From Paludisphaera mucosa (lineage in GTDB: Bacteria > Planctomycetota > Planctomycetia > Isosphaerales > Isosphaeraceae): DNA of 64,000 bases. Positions within the stretch are counted from its first letter, which is position 1, and each line of letters starts with the position of its first letter. The DNA lies in the NCBI RefSeq assembly GCF_029589435.1, contig NZ_JARRAG010000001.1, positions 1,726,808 through 1,790,807 of the forward strand, given 5' to 3'. A program made the position numbers and the translations under genes. Below are positions 1-8,950 of this stretch, in pieces. The notes beneath the pieces are model-generated. The model was not told where the DNA came from and ran no database searches. It saw only the letters and a list, made by a program, of their open reading frames with translations.

Positions 1-2376
1 CTTCAGGAACTGATCGGTCAGGGCGGTATGGGTCGCGTCTACCGCGCGAAGGACACTCGTCTCGATCGCCACGTGGCGTTGAAGATCCTCTCGCCCGAGC
101 GAATGAACAACCCCCGAGCAATCGCGCGATTCCAGCGTGAGGCGAAGGTCGGGGCACAGCTTCAGCACGAAAACCTCGTTCGACTGTACGACTTCGGCGA
201 ATCTCAAGGTCGTCATTTCCTGGTCATGGAGTTCATCGAGGGCAAAACCCTCGGCTTCTACATAGCGACTCAGGGACGGATCCCGCCAGCGGTCGCGGCG
301 CGGTTCTGTCGACAGGTGGCGCTCGGGCTCGATCACGCCCACGGCAAAGGGCTGATCCACCGGGACGTGAACCCGTATAACGTCATCGTGACCAAGGAAG
401 GGATCGCCAAGCTCGCCGACATGGGCCTGGCCATCGACCTGGCCGACGAGGGGAAGGTCACACGCGATGGCGCGACGGTCGGTACGTTCGACTACGTCGC
501 ACCGGAGCAGGCCCGACACTCCCACTCGGCCGACATCCGAAGCGACATCTATTCATTGGGTTGCACCTTCTATCACATGGTCGCGGGTCAGGTCCCGTTT
601 CCGCATCCAGGGCTCGCCGAGAAGCTTTTCGCACACCAGTCCCAGGAAGCAGCCCCACTTGCCGGCCTGACACCTGACGTCCCTCCCGGATTGGCCGAAG
701 TCGTCGGGAAGATGATGCGGAAGAAACCTGAGGAGCGTTTCCAGAATCCGCAGGAGGTCGCAGCAGCCTTACGCCCCTACACGGAGAGAAGTCCCGTCGA
801 ACGCGAGGCCGTCATCGCGGTCGGAGCGACGGGCGGGGACGTGCGAGCCCCTGAACGCGGCGATCTCGGGTCGGGAGACGCGCCGACGAGCACGACGGGC
901 GGGAGCGACGTCGGGAACGAGGCGTCACAGGAATTCTCGATCCAGGTCGACCTCGGACCGGCTCCCTCATTGACCGGATCAGTGCGCAATCCCCGGCCCT
1001 GGTTCGGAACAGCCGGACCCAGGCCTCCCTCCGGGTGCGACTCGACTTCCTCGGGCTCGGACTCGGGTTCCGCCGTATCCGCGTCACGTCTCGACTTACC
1101 GGCCGGCCCCGGCCGCCCCCGCTGGCAGAAGGCCGCCATGCTTCTCGGCCTCCTCGCGAGCGGCCTCGCCGTCGAGGAGGGCGTGCGACGATCGCTTGGA
1201 CGGGGCGACGCCCAAGTCAGACGCCCGACTCTCTCCGCGAATGTGGCAAAAGGAGCTTCGCCGGGTCGAGTCATGCCGCCGATCGACTGGGACAAGTCGC
1301 CGGTGGCGGTCTTGCAGCCTGACGGCTCCATGGCGTCCGCCCCCGACCTACTTCGTGCGATGGAGACGGCCCTCGGCGGCAAGGGTATCGTGGTCCTGCG
1401 GGGTGGGACGCCCATCGAACTCCAGGCCGGCGAAGGCCATTCGATCTCGGGCCGCGGCACTCTTCAGATCCAGGGCGTCGAAGGCGAGACGACGGTGTTG
1501 AAAATCGCCCTCGACGCCGCGAAGCCATTCCTGGCGACCGGGTCCGGCGTGAATCTCGTGCTGAAGAATCTGACCATCGAGGTCAGTCGTCCTGCGGTTC
1601 CGAGCGTAGCGGCCTCTCCCGCTCCCGCGCCACCTGCTTTGATCATGGCCGCCGGCAAGGCCCTCCTGGAGCACTGCGCCATTCGGACCGCGCCGACTCA
1701 TGGGTATCCGGGCTCGTGTGCGATCGTCTCGAACGGTGGAGGCTTGAGCGTCACCCACTGCTGGTTCGAAGGATTCGAGACGGCCGTCGAGATCAGGGCG
1801 TTGGCGGGCAACGATCACATCCTGAGACAGTCCATGTTTGTCCCCGGCGGCACTCCCTCGGAAGCGGTGAAGTCGGGAAAGCCCGTGCGGCGGGGCTGGG
1901 CGGCCCGGATCGTCTTCGAGGGGGGGGGAGTCCCGAGAGGGGGGCGATCGGTGCGTTTCGATCACTGCACCTTCGTCGGCGAGGGCCTCTCGCAGATTGT
2001 GGGTTTTACGGGCCGTTCCCCGTTGCGACTGGATGCGGTCGGCTGTGCGGCGCGCGTCGAACGCCTGCTCGGCTGGTCGGGCTCGCCGTCGGACGCATCC
2101 TGGACCCCAAAGTCCCTGACGTGGACGGGCGTCGATAACCAGTTGGACGTCGCCGGCGATGTATGGATCTCGACGGCCGAGGCCGCCCCGACCGTGTCGG
2201 GGGCCGACGAATGGGCCCGGATCTATTCGGAAAAGGGGCTGAATCGGGCGGCGATCCAGTTCACTATGGCCCCCCTGACGCCCGACGGCCGACTGAGTCC
2301 GCAAGCTTACTCGATCGTCCGAGCGACTTCACCGACGCCAGGGGCGGACCCCTATGAGGTCGGACCCAAGCCGTGA
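1..2376 (+). CDS. Ser/Thr protein kinase with C-terminal beta-helix-like region (5' partial)
   Basis: The reading frame is open from base 1, so the true start lies outside the window; the glycine-rich loop GQGGMGRVY straddles the first in-frame Met at 28. Numbering from that Met, the kinase domain covers about residues 1-250, with the ATP lysine in VALK (K19), the catalytic loop HRDVNPYN (111-118) and APEQA. Two motifs are atypical: the HRDLKP lysine is Asn115, and DFG reads DMG (131-133). A Ser/Gly/Pro-rich linker and one short hydrophobic segment (about 365-381) follow. The C-terminal 350 residues are rich in G, V and short turns like right-handed beta-helix proteins and probably lie outside the cytoplasm. 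The protein likely senses an external signal and phosphorylates cytoplasmic partners, but the catalytic changes leave its activity open. Confidence 0.85.
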   Translation, partial: LQELIGQGGMGRVYRAKDTRLDRHVALKILSPERMNNPRAIARFQREAKVGAQLQHENLVRLYDFGESQGRHFLVMEFIEGKTLGFYIATQGRIPPAVAARFCRQVALGLDHAHGKGLIHRDVNPYNVIVTKEGIAKLADMGLAIDLADEGKVTRDGATVGTFDYVAPEQARHSHSADIRSDIYSLGCTFYHMVAGQVPFPHPGLAEKLFAHQSQEAAPLAGLTPDVPPGLAEVVGKMMRKKPEERFQNPQEVAAALRPYTERSPVEREAVIAVGATGGDVRAPERGDLGSGDAPTSTTGGSDVGNEASQEFSIQVDLGPAPSLTGSVRNPRPWFGTAGPRPPSGCDSTSSGSDSGSAVSASRLDLPAGPGRPRWQKAAMLLGLLASGLAVEEGVRRSLGRGDAQVRRPTLSANVAKGASPGRVMPPIDWDKSPVAVLQPDGSMASAPDLLRAMETALGGKGIVVLRGGTPIELQAGEGHSISGRGTLQIQGVEGETTVLKIALDAAKPFLATGSGVNLVLKNLTIEVSRPAVPSVAASPAPAPPALIMAAGKALLEHCAIRTAPTHGYPGSCAIVSNGGGLSVTHCWFEGFETAVEIRALAGNDHILRQSMFVPGGTPSEAVKSGKPVRRGWAARIVFEGGGVPRGGRSVRFDHCTFVGEGLSQIVGFTGRSPLRLDAVGCAARVERLLGWSGSPSDASWTPKSLTWTGVDNQLDVAGDVWISTAEAAPTVSGADEWARIYSEKGLNRAAIQFTMAPLTPDGRLSPQAYSIVRATSPTPGADPYEVGPKP

Positions 2377-2396
2377 AAGGCATTCCCTCGCGGGCG

Positions 2397-2843
2397 TCAG
2401 GTCCCTTCTTCGCCAAGCAGGTGCTGGCTGGACTTCAAGATCCGCTGCTGACGCGACCGGGAAGCGTTGCCAGCCGACGGGGCGATGCTCTGCGCCTCGA
2501 GGTCGGCGAGGTTGGCCTGGCAGAACGGGCACTCGACGATTTCGAGGTGGAATTGGAAGTAGGCGCCCAGATCGGGATCGAGCGCGTCGAGTAGATAGCT
2601 GCCGAGCTGCTGACGGGTCGGGCAGGTCAACCGAGAGCGACGCCAGATGGCGCCCAGGCTGTGTAGCTGGAAATCGTCGCGGTCGTTCCGGACGTCCTCG
2701 AGGCGGGCTCGCAGCACGGCCGATTCTCGCAAAGTCCGCTCGACTCGCGCCATTTCCTCAGGGGGGAGCTGGTCGGCCAGGTAGGCGCGGAGCGTCTCCT
2801 CGTCGATCGAGGAGGGCCCAGGGATCGGGTCTTCGCGAGTCAT
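2397..2843 (-). CDS. Putative anti-sigma factor, Cys/His zinc-binding type
   Basis: A 148-residue soluble protein whose start lies 7 nt after the stop of the ECF sigma factor gene, so the two are almost certainly cotranscribed. The N-terminal part (about 12-50) is acidic and helical. The C-terminal half has Cys74, then His99, Cys105 and Cys108, an HX5CXXC cluster like the zinc-binding motif of zinc-finger anti-sigma factors. I see no transmembrane segment. A role as sigma-factor partner is inferred from position and the metal-binding cluster; it could instead be a cytoplasmic regulator that does not bind the sigma factor. No close family name is claimed. Confidence 0.65.
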   Translation of the reverse strand: MTREDPIPGPSSIDEETLRAYLADQLPPEEMARVERTLRESAVLRARLEDVRNDRDDFQLHSLGAIWRRSRLTCPTRQQLGSYLLDALDPDLGAYFQFHLEIVECPFCQANLADLEAQSIAPSAGNASRSRQQRILKSSQHLLGEEGT

Positions 2844-2850
2844 GCCGCCG

Positions 2851-3480
2851 TCACCCCTCGTTCAGGTCGTCGAGGCTCATCCCGGAGCGACGAGCCATGT
2901 CCTTGAGCCGCGCGATCGTCTGGAACTTGTAGCTGGCCACCGCCTGCTCCGTAAGGCCCAACTTCCGGGCGGCGTCCTTGTTGGCCCAGCCCTTCACGAT
3001 GAGCAATTCCATGCAACGGATGCGGTCGTAGTCGCCGCGCGCCAGCCATTCGCGGACAAGTTGGCCCATCGATTCGCTGAGAACCCGTTCTTCCTCGCGA
3101 CGGCGCTCGCCGCTCCGAGCGATGCTCGACGCGGCGCGGGCCCCGCCGGGCACCTCGTCGAGCGGCCGGCCGTGATCGTCGGAACCGAACTGGTCGATCG
3201 GCCGTCGGCCCTGTTTGCGCAGGTGGTCGGTCAGCTTGTGCGCGGCGATTGAGAAAAGGTAGGCTTCGATGTCTCGCTTCTCGTCGTAGTGAGGCAGACT
3301 GGTCAAGAAGCCGATGAACGTCTCCTGGACGACGTCCTCGCTCGCGGCTCGATCGCGGAGGCGGCTGTCGACGAAGGCCAGGAGCCGACCCTCGAAACGC
3401 TCGATGAGTTGTCGCCACGCCAGGGAGTTTCCCGCGCGGACCTGCCGGACGACAAGGGCGTCGGAATCGGACGTCGCCAT
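2851..3480 (-). CDS. ECF-type RNA polymerase sigma factor
   Basis: A 209-residue sigma factor of the extracytoplasmic-function type, which directs RNA polymerase to alternative promoters. Region 2 covers about residues 20-95, including the DVVQETF motif and the segment EAYLFSIAAHKLTDHLRKQ typical of region 2.3-2.4. Region 4 covers about 140-200, with the helix-turn-helix ending NKDAARKLGLTEQAVASYKFQTIARLKD. Length and domain order match SigK/RpoE-like ECF factors. The linker between the domains is long and charged. It is the first gene of a two-gene operon with the zinc-binding protein downstream. The neighbouring kinases on both sides make control by phosphorylation possible, but nothing in the sequence shows it directly. 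Confidence 0.9.
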   Translation of the reverse strand: MATSDSDALVVRQVRAGNSLAWRQLIERFEGRLLAFVDSRLRDRAASEDVVQETFIGFLTSLPHYDEKRDIEAYLFSIAAHKLTDHLRKQGRRPIDQFGSDDHGRPLDEVPGGARAASSIARSGERRREEERVLSESMGQLVREWLARGDYDRIRCMELLIVKGWANKDAARKLGLTEQAVASYKFQTIARLKDMARRSGMSLDDLNEG

Positions 3481-3622
3481 CAGTGGAGGTGTCCCGACTG
3501 GATGTGGCCCGATTCCACGGTTCGCCGTCGGGCCTCAGAGAATTCTAACTCCGCCGATGGCTTGTTGGCTATGAAATCCCGTAGCACCCATGCGCGGGGC
3601 CCGCCGTTTGCGACAGGCATCG

Positions 3623-4330
3623 TCAGGCGAGGAACTGATACAGCAAAACCCCCGAAGCCCCGACGGCGGCCGCCGCCGCGAGGCGGAGCCGGGCAGTGTA
3701 ATAGCCCTTGGTCGCCTCATCGGCGCGGATATAGCCCGACGTGGCTCCCAAGCAGATCAGGAGGAAGCCGAGCAAGGCCCCGAGTTTGAGAGTGCGAGAC
3801 TCGACGACGTCGCGACGATAGGCGTCGACCAGCCGCTCGCGCCGGCCGGCCCCGAAGTCGGCGTCGAACACGGCGGTATAGACGGTTCCATACGGCTTCA
3901 CTTGTGGCGTGATCCGGGTTTCCTCGACCATCTCGTCGATCAGGTGTGCCGGGGACGACCAGGTCGTCGGTACCTGCGGATCCAGCCAGGTCGCTACCTC
4001 GCGTTCGAGGGCCCGCCTGGCGTCGGCCTTGGCACGTTCCTCGGTCGCCGAGACCTGGCCGGCGACCTCACGCACGTTCGTCTCACCCTCAACGGAGGCC
4101 GGCGAGGTCCTCGTCTCGGGTGATCTTCGAGGATGCATCGAGTTCACGACTCGACGGACTCGCTCGAGGACGGGCCGTCGGTCGGCCTGATTCATGCGGT
4201 GATGCGAGATCGAATACAGCACGACCGCCGCGAGTCCAGCCAGGATCAGGAATTTCAGCAAACGTTTCATGGGAGTCAGTCCATCTCCGACGTCGGGGCC
4301 CGTTCGACGATTTCGTCCGTCCGGATTCAC
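3623..4330 (-). CDS. Membrane protein of unknown function
   Basis: A 235-residue protein from a GTG start that overlaps the stop of the upstream kinase gene (GTGA, 4327-4330). An internal ATG at 4270 would begin directly with the hydrophobic stretch MKRLLKFLILAGLAAVVLYS and is an equally plausible start. There is an N-terminal membrane anchor, a charged middle of about 120 residues, and two hydrophobic segments near the C-terminus (about 182-202 and 215-233). I recognise no family. The translational overlap with the kinase gene suggests that the two proteins are made together and may act in one complex, for example as kinase substrate or anchor; that is inference. Confidence 0.65.
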   Translation of the reverse strand: MNPDGRNRRTGPDVGDGLTPMKRLLKFLILAGLAAVVLYSISHHRMNQADRRPVLERVRRVVNSMHPRRSPETRTSPASVEGETNVREVAGQVSATEERAKADARRALEREVATWLDPQVPTTWSSPAHLIDEMVEETRITPQVKPYGTVYTAVFDADFGAGRRERLVDAYRRDVVESRTLKLGALLGFLLICLGATSGYIRADEATKGYYTARLRLAAAAAVGASGVLLYQFLA

Positions 4331-6216
4331 GCCGCCCGGGTCCGCCCCTGGGCCTTCTCAAGGGTGCGTAGGTACCGCGTGTAAAGCGACGCCTGTTCGC
4401 TCCACGGGCTGACGACCTGGACGACAACGACCATGATCGTCGCGAGCGCCACACCCTCGGCGGGGTGGTTTTCCCAGAGCGGGCTCACGAGACCGGCCAG
4501 GACCAACGTCCACGCGATCGGCGCGAGGCGGAATCGCTTCGTTCGGTCTCGAGCGGCCTGGCCCGACCAGCCCGACGCGACCCCGAAGAGCGCCGCGAAG
4601 TAAATCGGGGCGAGGCCGGCCGAGCGCTGGTCCAGCATCAGCCCCTGGGACAGCAGGAAGGCCCCGCCGCCCACGGCCGCCCCGGCGATCAGCGCGGCGA
4701 CGCGGCGGCCGACGGCGTCGACGTTGCGTCCCTCCAGGAACTTGTTCAGGCCTAGCGACGCCCAGGTGCCGAGTAGCGCCGTGCCATACAGGAAGACGAT
4801 CCTCGGGACGTCGTGGGCGAGATCGACGTCGAGCAGGGCGGCCGCCGGCGGTACGAGCAAACCTATCATCAAGGCCGCCCAGAGCATCGAGGCGGTGACC
4901 TCGGCAACGCGCGCCCGGCCGGTCGTCTCCGGCGGGGGTTCGGGGGGTCGAGGGACGGGCCGCTCGGCGACGGGCGCGACGTATTCGGGTACTCGAGGGG
5001 CCTCGCGTAAGAATCCCGCCGCCCGCACGGGGGGTCGCGTCCCCTGACGCTTCGCCGCCCCACGCATCCGTTTCCAGTCGGCTTTGAGTCGATCCTGGAG
5101 TCGGGGTTCCGTCCGCGGCGGCAGAGTGTCGGGTCCGATGTAGAAGACCGGCTCTTCGGCCTCGATGCGGTGGACATCCTCGGGGCGGCCGGCCGGCGGT
5201 TCGCCGACCCCCTTGGCGCCGATGATACGGATGTCGGGCGAGCGCGGGGTGTCGGCCGGGAGCAGCAGGTCGTAAATCTGCGCGGGCCTTTGATTCGGGT
5301 CCTTTGCCAGCGCCCGCGAGACGATCCCCCGGTATTCCGCGGGCAAGGTCGAGACGTCCGCCCGCGCCGTGAGGTGCTTCATCAGGATCTCGTTGACCGT
5401 CTCGCCGTCGAAAGGCACGCGACCCGTCAACATCTCATAGAGAATAACTCCGACGGCGTAGATGTCGATCGGCTTGTTGTATTTGCCAGACCCGATCTCC
5501 GGGGCCATGTAGTGGCAGGTGCCGATGCTCTCGGAGTGCTCGCTGCCATGGCTCGCGGTGATGAGCTTCGCCAGGCCGTAGTCGCCGATCTTTACTGTCC
5601 CTTCCTCCATGAACAGATTGGCCGGCTTGAGGTCGCGGTGGACGACGCCGTGGTCGTGCAGGTAAGCGACGCCCTCGGTCAGCCCTTTCAGCCAGTGGCG
5701 CACCTCGTCCGACGGCAAACCCCGCGGATGCTGACGCAGCACGTGGGCCAGGCTGGGCCCCGCGACGTACTCCATGACCACGAACGCGTCGCCGGCGTCG
5801 TTGGTCTTCAGGTCGAAGATGGTCAGGAGATTCGGGTGTTTCAGGTTCATGCACTGCACGACGCCGCGACGCTCGACGTCGAGGTTGCGGAGGATGAGCT
5901 TGAGGGCCACTTCCTTGCCCGAGTCCGAGGTCGCGTAATAGACCTCGCCGAACCCCCCGCGGCCGACGGCGCGCTTGATCGTGTAGCCGTCGAGCGGGCG
6001 GTCTCCGGAGCCGAACGCGAAACGACCGTTGAGCTGTCTCGAAGACGAGGATTCCGGCATTGAGGTGTTTCCCGTCGCGCTTCCGGAGCCAGGGCCCGAC
6101 TCCTCATCGGTATGGTAAGGGGCCGTCTCAGCCATGGGGTTCCCGACTCGGTCGGCGGCCGTGGCGTTCATCGGTTGCTCAGCTCCAGGGGCCGGTTGCT
6201 GTTCGCGTCGATCCAC
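4327..6216 (-). CDS. Ser/Thr protein kinase with C-terminal membrane segments
   Basis: A 629-residue PknB-like kinase. The glycine loop is GRGGFGEV (85-92), the ATP lysine K106 in VALK, the catalytic loop HRDLKPAN (193-200) and DYG replaces DFG (212-214). An APE motif and the rest of a full kinase fold follow to about residue 330. After a proline-rich linker, the C-terminal third has several hydrophobic helices (from about 435), so the kinase domain is probably held on the cytoplasmic side of the membrane. The start is GTG at 6216 with AAGGA upstream; ATG at 6171 is an alternative. It lies between an FHA-domain gene upstream and a membrane protein gene that overlaps its stop, all on the same strand. 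Confidence 0.9.
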   Translation of the reverse strand: MDRREQQPAPGAEQPMNATAADRVGNPMAETAPYHTDEESGPGSGSATGNTSMPESSSSRQLNGRFAFGSGDRPLDGYTIKRAVGRGGFGEVYYATSDSGKEVALKLILRNLDVERRGVVQCMNLKHPNLLTIFDLKTNDAGDAFVVMEYVAGPSLAHVLRQHPRGLPSDEVRHWLKGLTEGVAYLHDHGVVHRDLKPANLFMEEGTVKIGDYGLAKLITASHGSEHSESIGTCHYMAPEIGSGKYNKPIDIYAVGVILYEMLTGRVPFDGETVNEILMKHLTARADVSTLPAEYRGIVSRALAKDPNQRPAQIYDLLLPADTPRSPDIRIIGAKGVGEPPAGRPEDVHRIEAEEPVFYIGPDTLPPRTEPRLQDRLKADWKRMRGAAKRQGTRPPVRAAGFLREAPRVPEYVAPVAERPVPRPPEPPPETTGRARVAEVTASMLWAALMIGLLVPPAAALLDVDLAHDVPRIVFLYGTALLGTWASLGLNKFLEGRNVDAVGRRVAALIAGAAVGGGAFLLSQGLMLDQRSAGLAPIYFAALFGVASGWSGQAARDRTKRFRLAPIAWTLVLAGLVSPLWENHPAEGVALATIMVVVVQVVSPWSEQASLYTRYLRTLEKAQGRTRAA

Positions 6217-6330
6217 GTCTTGGTCCTTCCCGGCCTATCGTCAGTTCGCCGAGGATGAGAAAATGTTGATCGACGGGGACGGATTTTCCCGACTCACCGG
6301 GGCCGCGTCCGCGTCTCGCGCGACGGTCCA

Positions 6331-7911
6331 TCAGACCGGGTTGGAGCCCAGCGGCTCCAGGCTGAACGAGAAGCCCTCGCCCAGCACGCTGGATGTCAGA
6401 GTCAAGGGCGCGCGAGAGACGCAGGGGCGGCCGTCGACCTCGAATCCACCCTTGGCCCGGCACCACAACGAGGCGCCCTGGCGATAGAGGACGACGGGGT
6501 CGCGAAGCGTCGGCGCCGGTATGTGGGCCTGGCTCGCAGGGCCTACGATGCAGGTGTCGGCCATGAGCAGCACCCCGTCGACCGCGATCGGCAGGCGATG
6601 TCGGCTGATGATGGCCAACCGGGCCGTCGCACTGAAGGGGCTGGGCTGGCGGAATTCCAACTCGACCGTCGATCCCAGGCGGATCACGTCGCCGCTGCGT
6701 AGCACGGTCGGCTCGTTCACGCGGCGGCCGTTGACGAACGAGTCGCGATGCGGCTCGAGCATGTAGCTCTCGCTGCCGCGGACGAGCGTGGCATGGTTGC
6801 GGGACAGGTCTCCCATCAAGGGGACGTCGGCTGGGCTGTCGGCCCCCGCCCGACCCAGGACGATGCGGTCTTCAAGGCAGACGAGGAAGCCGCCGACGGC
6901 GTCCGCCCACAGGAGGAATCGTCCCCGAGGTCCCGTCGCCGAGGCGCGGGCGAGAGGCCGGACCGGCGCGGGATCGACGCGACGGCTGGCTGGGGCGGCG
7001 GGCCCCAGGATCGGGAACACGCGGCATTCGCCTTCCCCCTTCTGGGGCGGGGCCTCGTCGCCCGGGTCGGCGACGGGGTTCGACGTTCGAACGACGCGCG
7101 CCGGCTCGGCCGGCCGGCGCGCCCATTGCGAACCGCTAGAGGGGCCGATGGCGGCGATCTGCTGCCATGCCTTGGCCCGCGCTTGGCGCGCAGCAGGATG
7201 TTCCGGGACGCACGCGACGACGGCTTCCGCCGCGGCCAGGATCTTTGGCCAGTCGCCGCCGGACAGGGCCGTGTAGAGGGCTTCGACCATCGGGGCGGCC
7301 GTCTTTTGGCGGGCCTCCAGGTCGCGTCGGGCCGAGGCGACCGCGTTCTGGGCGGCGATCGCGCCGGCACCGGCGGCGAGGCGCTCGGCGCGGTCGAGAT
7401 TCTCGTGGGCCTCGCCGAACTCGCCGCGGCGGGCCTCGGCCGTGGCCAGCCGCCAGGCCTCGGCGATCTCGCGGAAGCGGCGGAGAGCCGGCCCGCTGAT
7501 CTTGTCCCGGGCCAGGGCTTCGATCCGCTCCAGCGCCCGGATCGGCTCGCCGACGTCGAGGTCGGCGCGGATCTCGTCGGCGACCCGGTCGGCCATGCCG
7601 AGCCTCGCGGCGGCCAGCGAGTCGGGCGGGGCGCCCAGCCGCTCGGCCAGGTGAAGGTCCTCGACGGCCCCGGAGATATCGTCGCTGCCGGCGCGGCGGG
7701 CGGCCCGTGCGATCAGGTCGAGGCCGAGGCGACCACGGAACTGCACCGCCTGCTGATGGTCGGCGACCTCGGGCCGGCCGGCCAGGGCGTAAGCTTCCTC
7801 GAACTTCCCACCCCGTGCGGCCTCTTCGGCCTGCCGCAGGAGGATCCGCCATTGCCCCATCATGGTTGATTCGCCGCCCGGAGTGGCCATGGGGTTTTCA
7901 TTCTCCGCCAT
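6331..7911 (-). CDS. FHA-domain protein with helical N-terminal region
   Basis: A 526-residue protein. Residues about 15-260 are Ala/Arg/Glu-rich helical repeats resembling tetratricopeptide-type scaffolds. A forkhead-associated domain lies at about 345-425, with the characteristic order LGR, SRNHA, NG and VN. FHA domains bind phosphothreonine, so this is a likely reader of the kinase encoded 114 nt downstream on the same strand. The C-terminal 100 residues look like a second small beta domain. No signal peptide or membrane helix is visible. The start is uncertain: ATG at 7911 has no clear Shine-Dalgarno, and further Met codons occur within the first 18 residues. The precise role is not known. 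Confidence 0.8.
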   Translation of the reverse strand: MAENENPMATPGGESTMMGQWRILLRQAEEAARGGKFEEAYALAGRPEVADHQQAVQFRGRLGLDLIARAARRAGSDDISGAVEDLHLAERLGAPPDSLAAARLGMADRVADEIRADLDVGEPIRALERIEALARDKISGPALRRFREIAEAWRLATAEARRGEFGEAHENLDRAERLAAGAGAIAAQNAVASARRDLEARQKTAAPMVEALYTALSGGDWPKILAAAEAVVACVPEHPAARQARAKAWQQIAAIGPSSGSQWARRPAEPARVVRTSNPVADPGDEAPPQKGEGECRVFPILGPAAPASRRVDPAPVRPLARASATGPRGRFLLWADAVGGFLVCLEDRIVLGRAGADSPADVPLMGDLSRNHATLVRGSESYMLEPHRDSFVNGRRVNEPTVLRSGDVIRLGSTVELEFRQPSPFSATARLAIISRHRLPIAVDGVLLMADTCIVGPASQAHIPAPTLRDPVVLYRQGASLWCRAKGGFEVDGRPCVSRAPLTLTSSVLGEGFSFSLEPLGSNPV

Positions 7912-8122
7912 CTTACGCTGTGTGCCTGACGTCGCTCAACCCGTCGAGCGAGGCGTCCTGAGGGCCGGGGTCCGTCGTTCAGGCCTCGCGTCGGCGGGAC
8001 GCGAAAGGCGGGGAGGTCGTGATCGCCGGCCCGCCCTCCCGAGAGGGAATCGGACGAGGCCGGCCGGTCGCCGCGAAATCGGGCGGCCGACCGGCCCCGG
8101 AGGGTTCCGCGGGTCGCGGGCG

Positions 8123-8950
8123 TCAGAGGCTCTTGCCGTTGGCCTTGGCCTCGGGGCTCGGTGTCGACGCGGGCGTGAACTCGGCGTCGATCTCCTTGAC
8201 CACGTCGCGGCCGGGGGCGACCTCGACCGGGACGCCGGATTCGGCGTAGCGGCCCTCGATCTCGGCGTTGCGGGCCATCACCTCGAGCCGCTTCTCAAGG
8301 TCGTTGACGGTCTCCTTGGCGTGCGACAGGGCGCTGCCGTCGAGCTGGACGTCGTTCGTGGCCTGGGTGGCCTCGATCTGCCGCAGCCGGGCCTCGATCT
8401 CGTCGAGCTTGGTGGTGAGGGTCTTCTTCTGGGCCATCATCGTCGTGAGCTGCTTGCGGAAGGCGACGATCTCGCTCTGTTTGGCCTTGAGGGTCGACTC
8501 CTTGGCCTCGAGGATCTTCTTGACGTTGTTGTACGAGTCGTAGCGGCGGGCCAAGTCGTTCTTGACCTCGTCCTCGGTGTACGCCACGCGGCTGTGGCCG
8601 GCGAGGCGGTACTCGCCCGACTTCAGGCTCTCGCGGAGGGTCAGCATCGCGGTCTTCTCGCCGTCCATGTTGGAACGGATCGCGACGATCTCCTTGTCGA
8701 GGTGCTCGACGTCGACCTCGGCGCGGGCCAGCCGCTCGATGTTCTCGCGGATCGCCGGCTCGAGGCTGGCGATCTCCTCGCGGGCCCGGTCGATGTCGAA
8801 GGGCAGCGGGACGGACCCCTTCACATCCCGACGAACCTTGTGGAAGGCGGTCTTCACGTAGCTGGGGGCGTGTGAGCCGAACACCAGGAACAACGTCCCG
8901 GCGCCGAGGGCCGCACCAAGCAGCGACTTCTTGATCAACGAGCAGGCCAT
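8123..8950 (-). CDS. Membrane-anchored coiled-coil protein
   Basis: A 275-residue protein using ATG at 8950, which has AGGAGA upstream; the open frame extends further to 9076 but without a ribosome site. The N-terminus MACSLIKKSLLGA leads into one hydrophobic segment of about 18 residues, a signal anchor. Residues about 45-235 form long heptad-like helices rich in Glu, Lys, Arg and Leu, a predicted coiled coil. The tail is Pro/Ala/Glu-rich and ends in GKSL. I recognise no family. The architecture suits a structural protein projecting from the inner membrane, or a surface or secretion-related tether; this is inference only. It is transcribed divergently from the CAP gene. Confidence 0.75.
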   Translation of the reverse strand: MACSLIKKSLLGAALGAGTLFLVFGSHAPSYVKTAFHKVRRDVKGSVPLPFDIDRAREEIASLEPAIRENIERLARAEVDVEHLDKEIVAIRSNMDGEKTAMLTLRESLKSGEYRLAGHSRVAYTEDEVKNDLARRYDSYNNVKKILEAKESTLKAKQSEIVAFRKQLTTMMAQKKTLTTKLDEIEARLRQIEATQATNDVQLDGSALSHAKETVNDLEKRLEVMARNAEIEGRYAESGVPVEVAPGRDVVKEIDAEFTPASTPSPEAKANGKSL

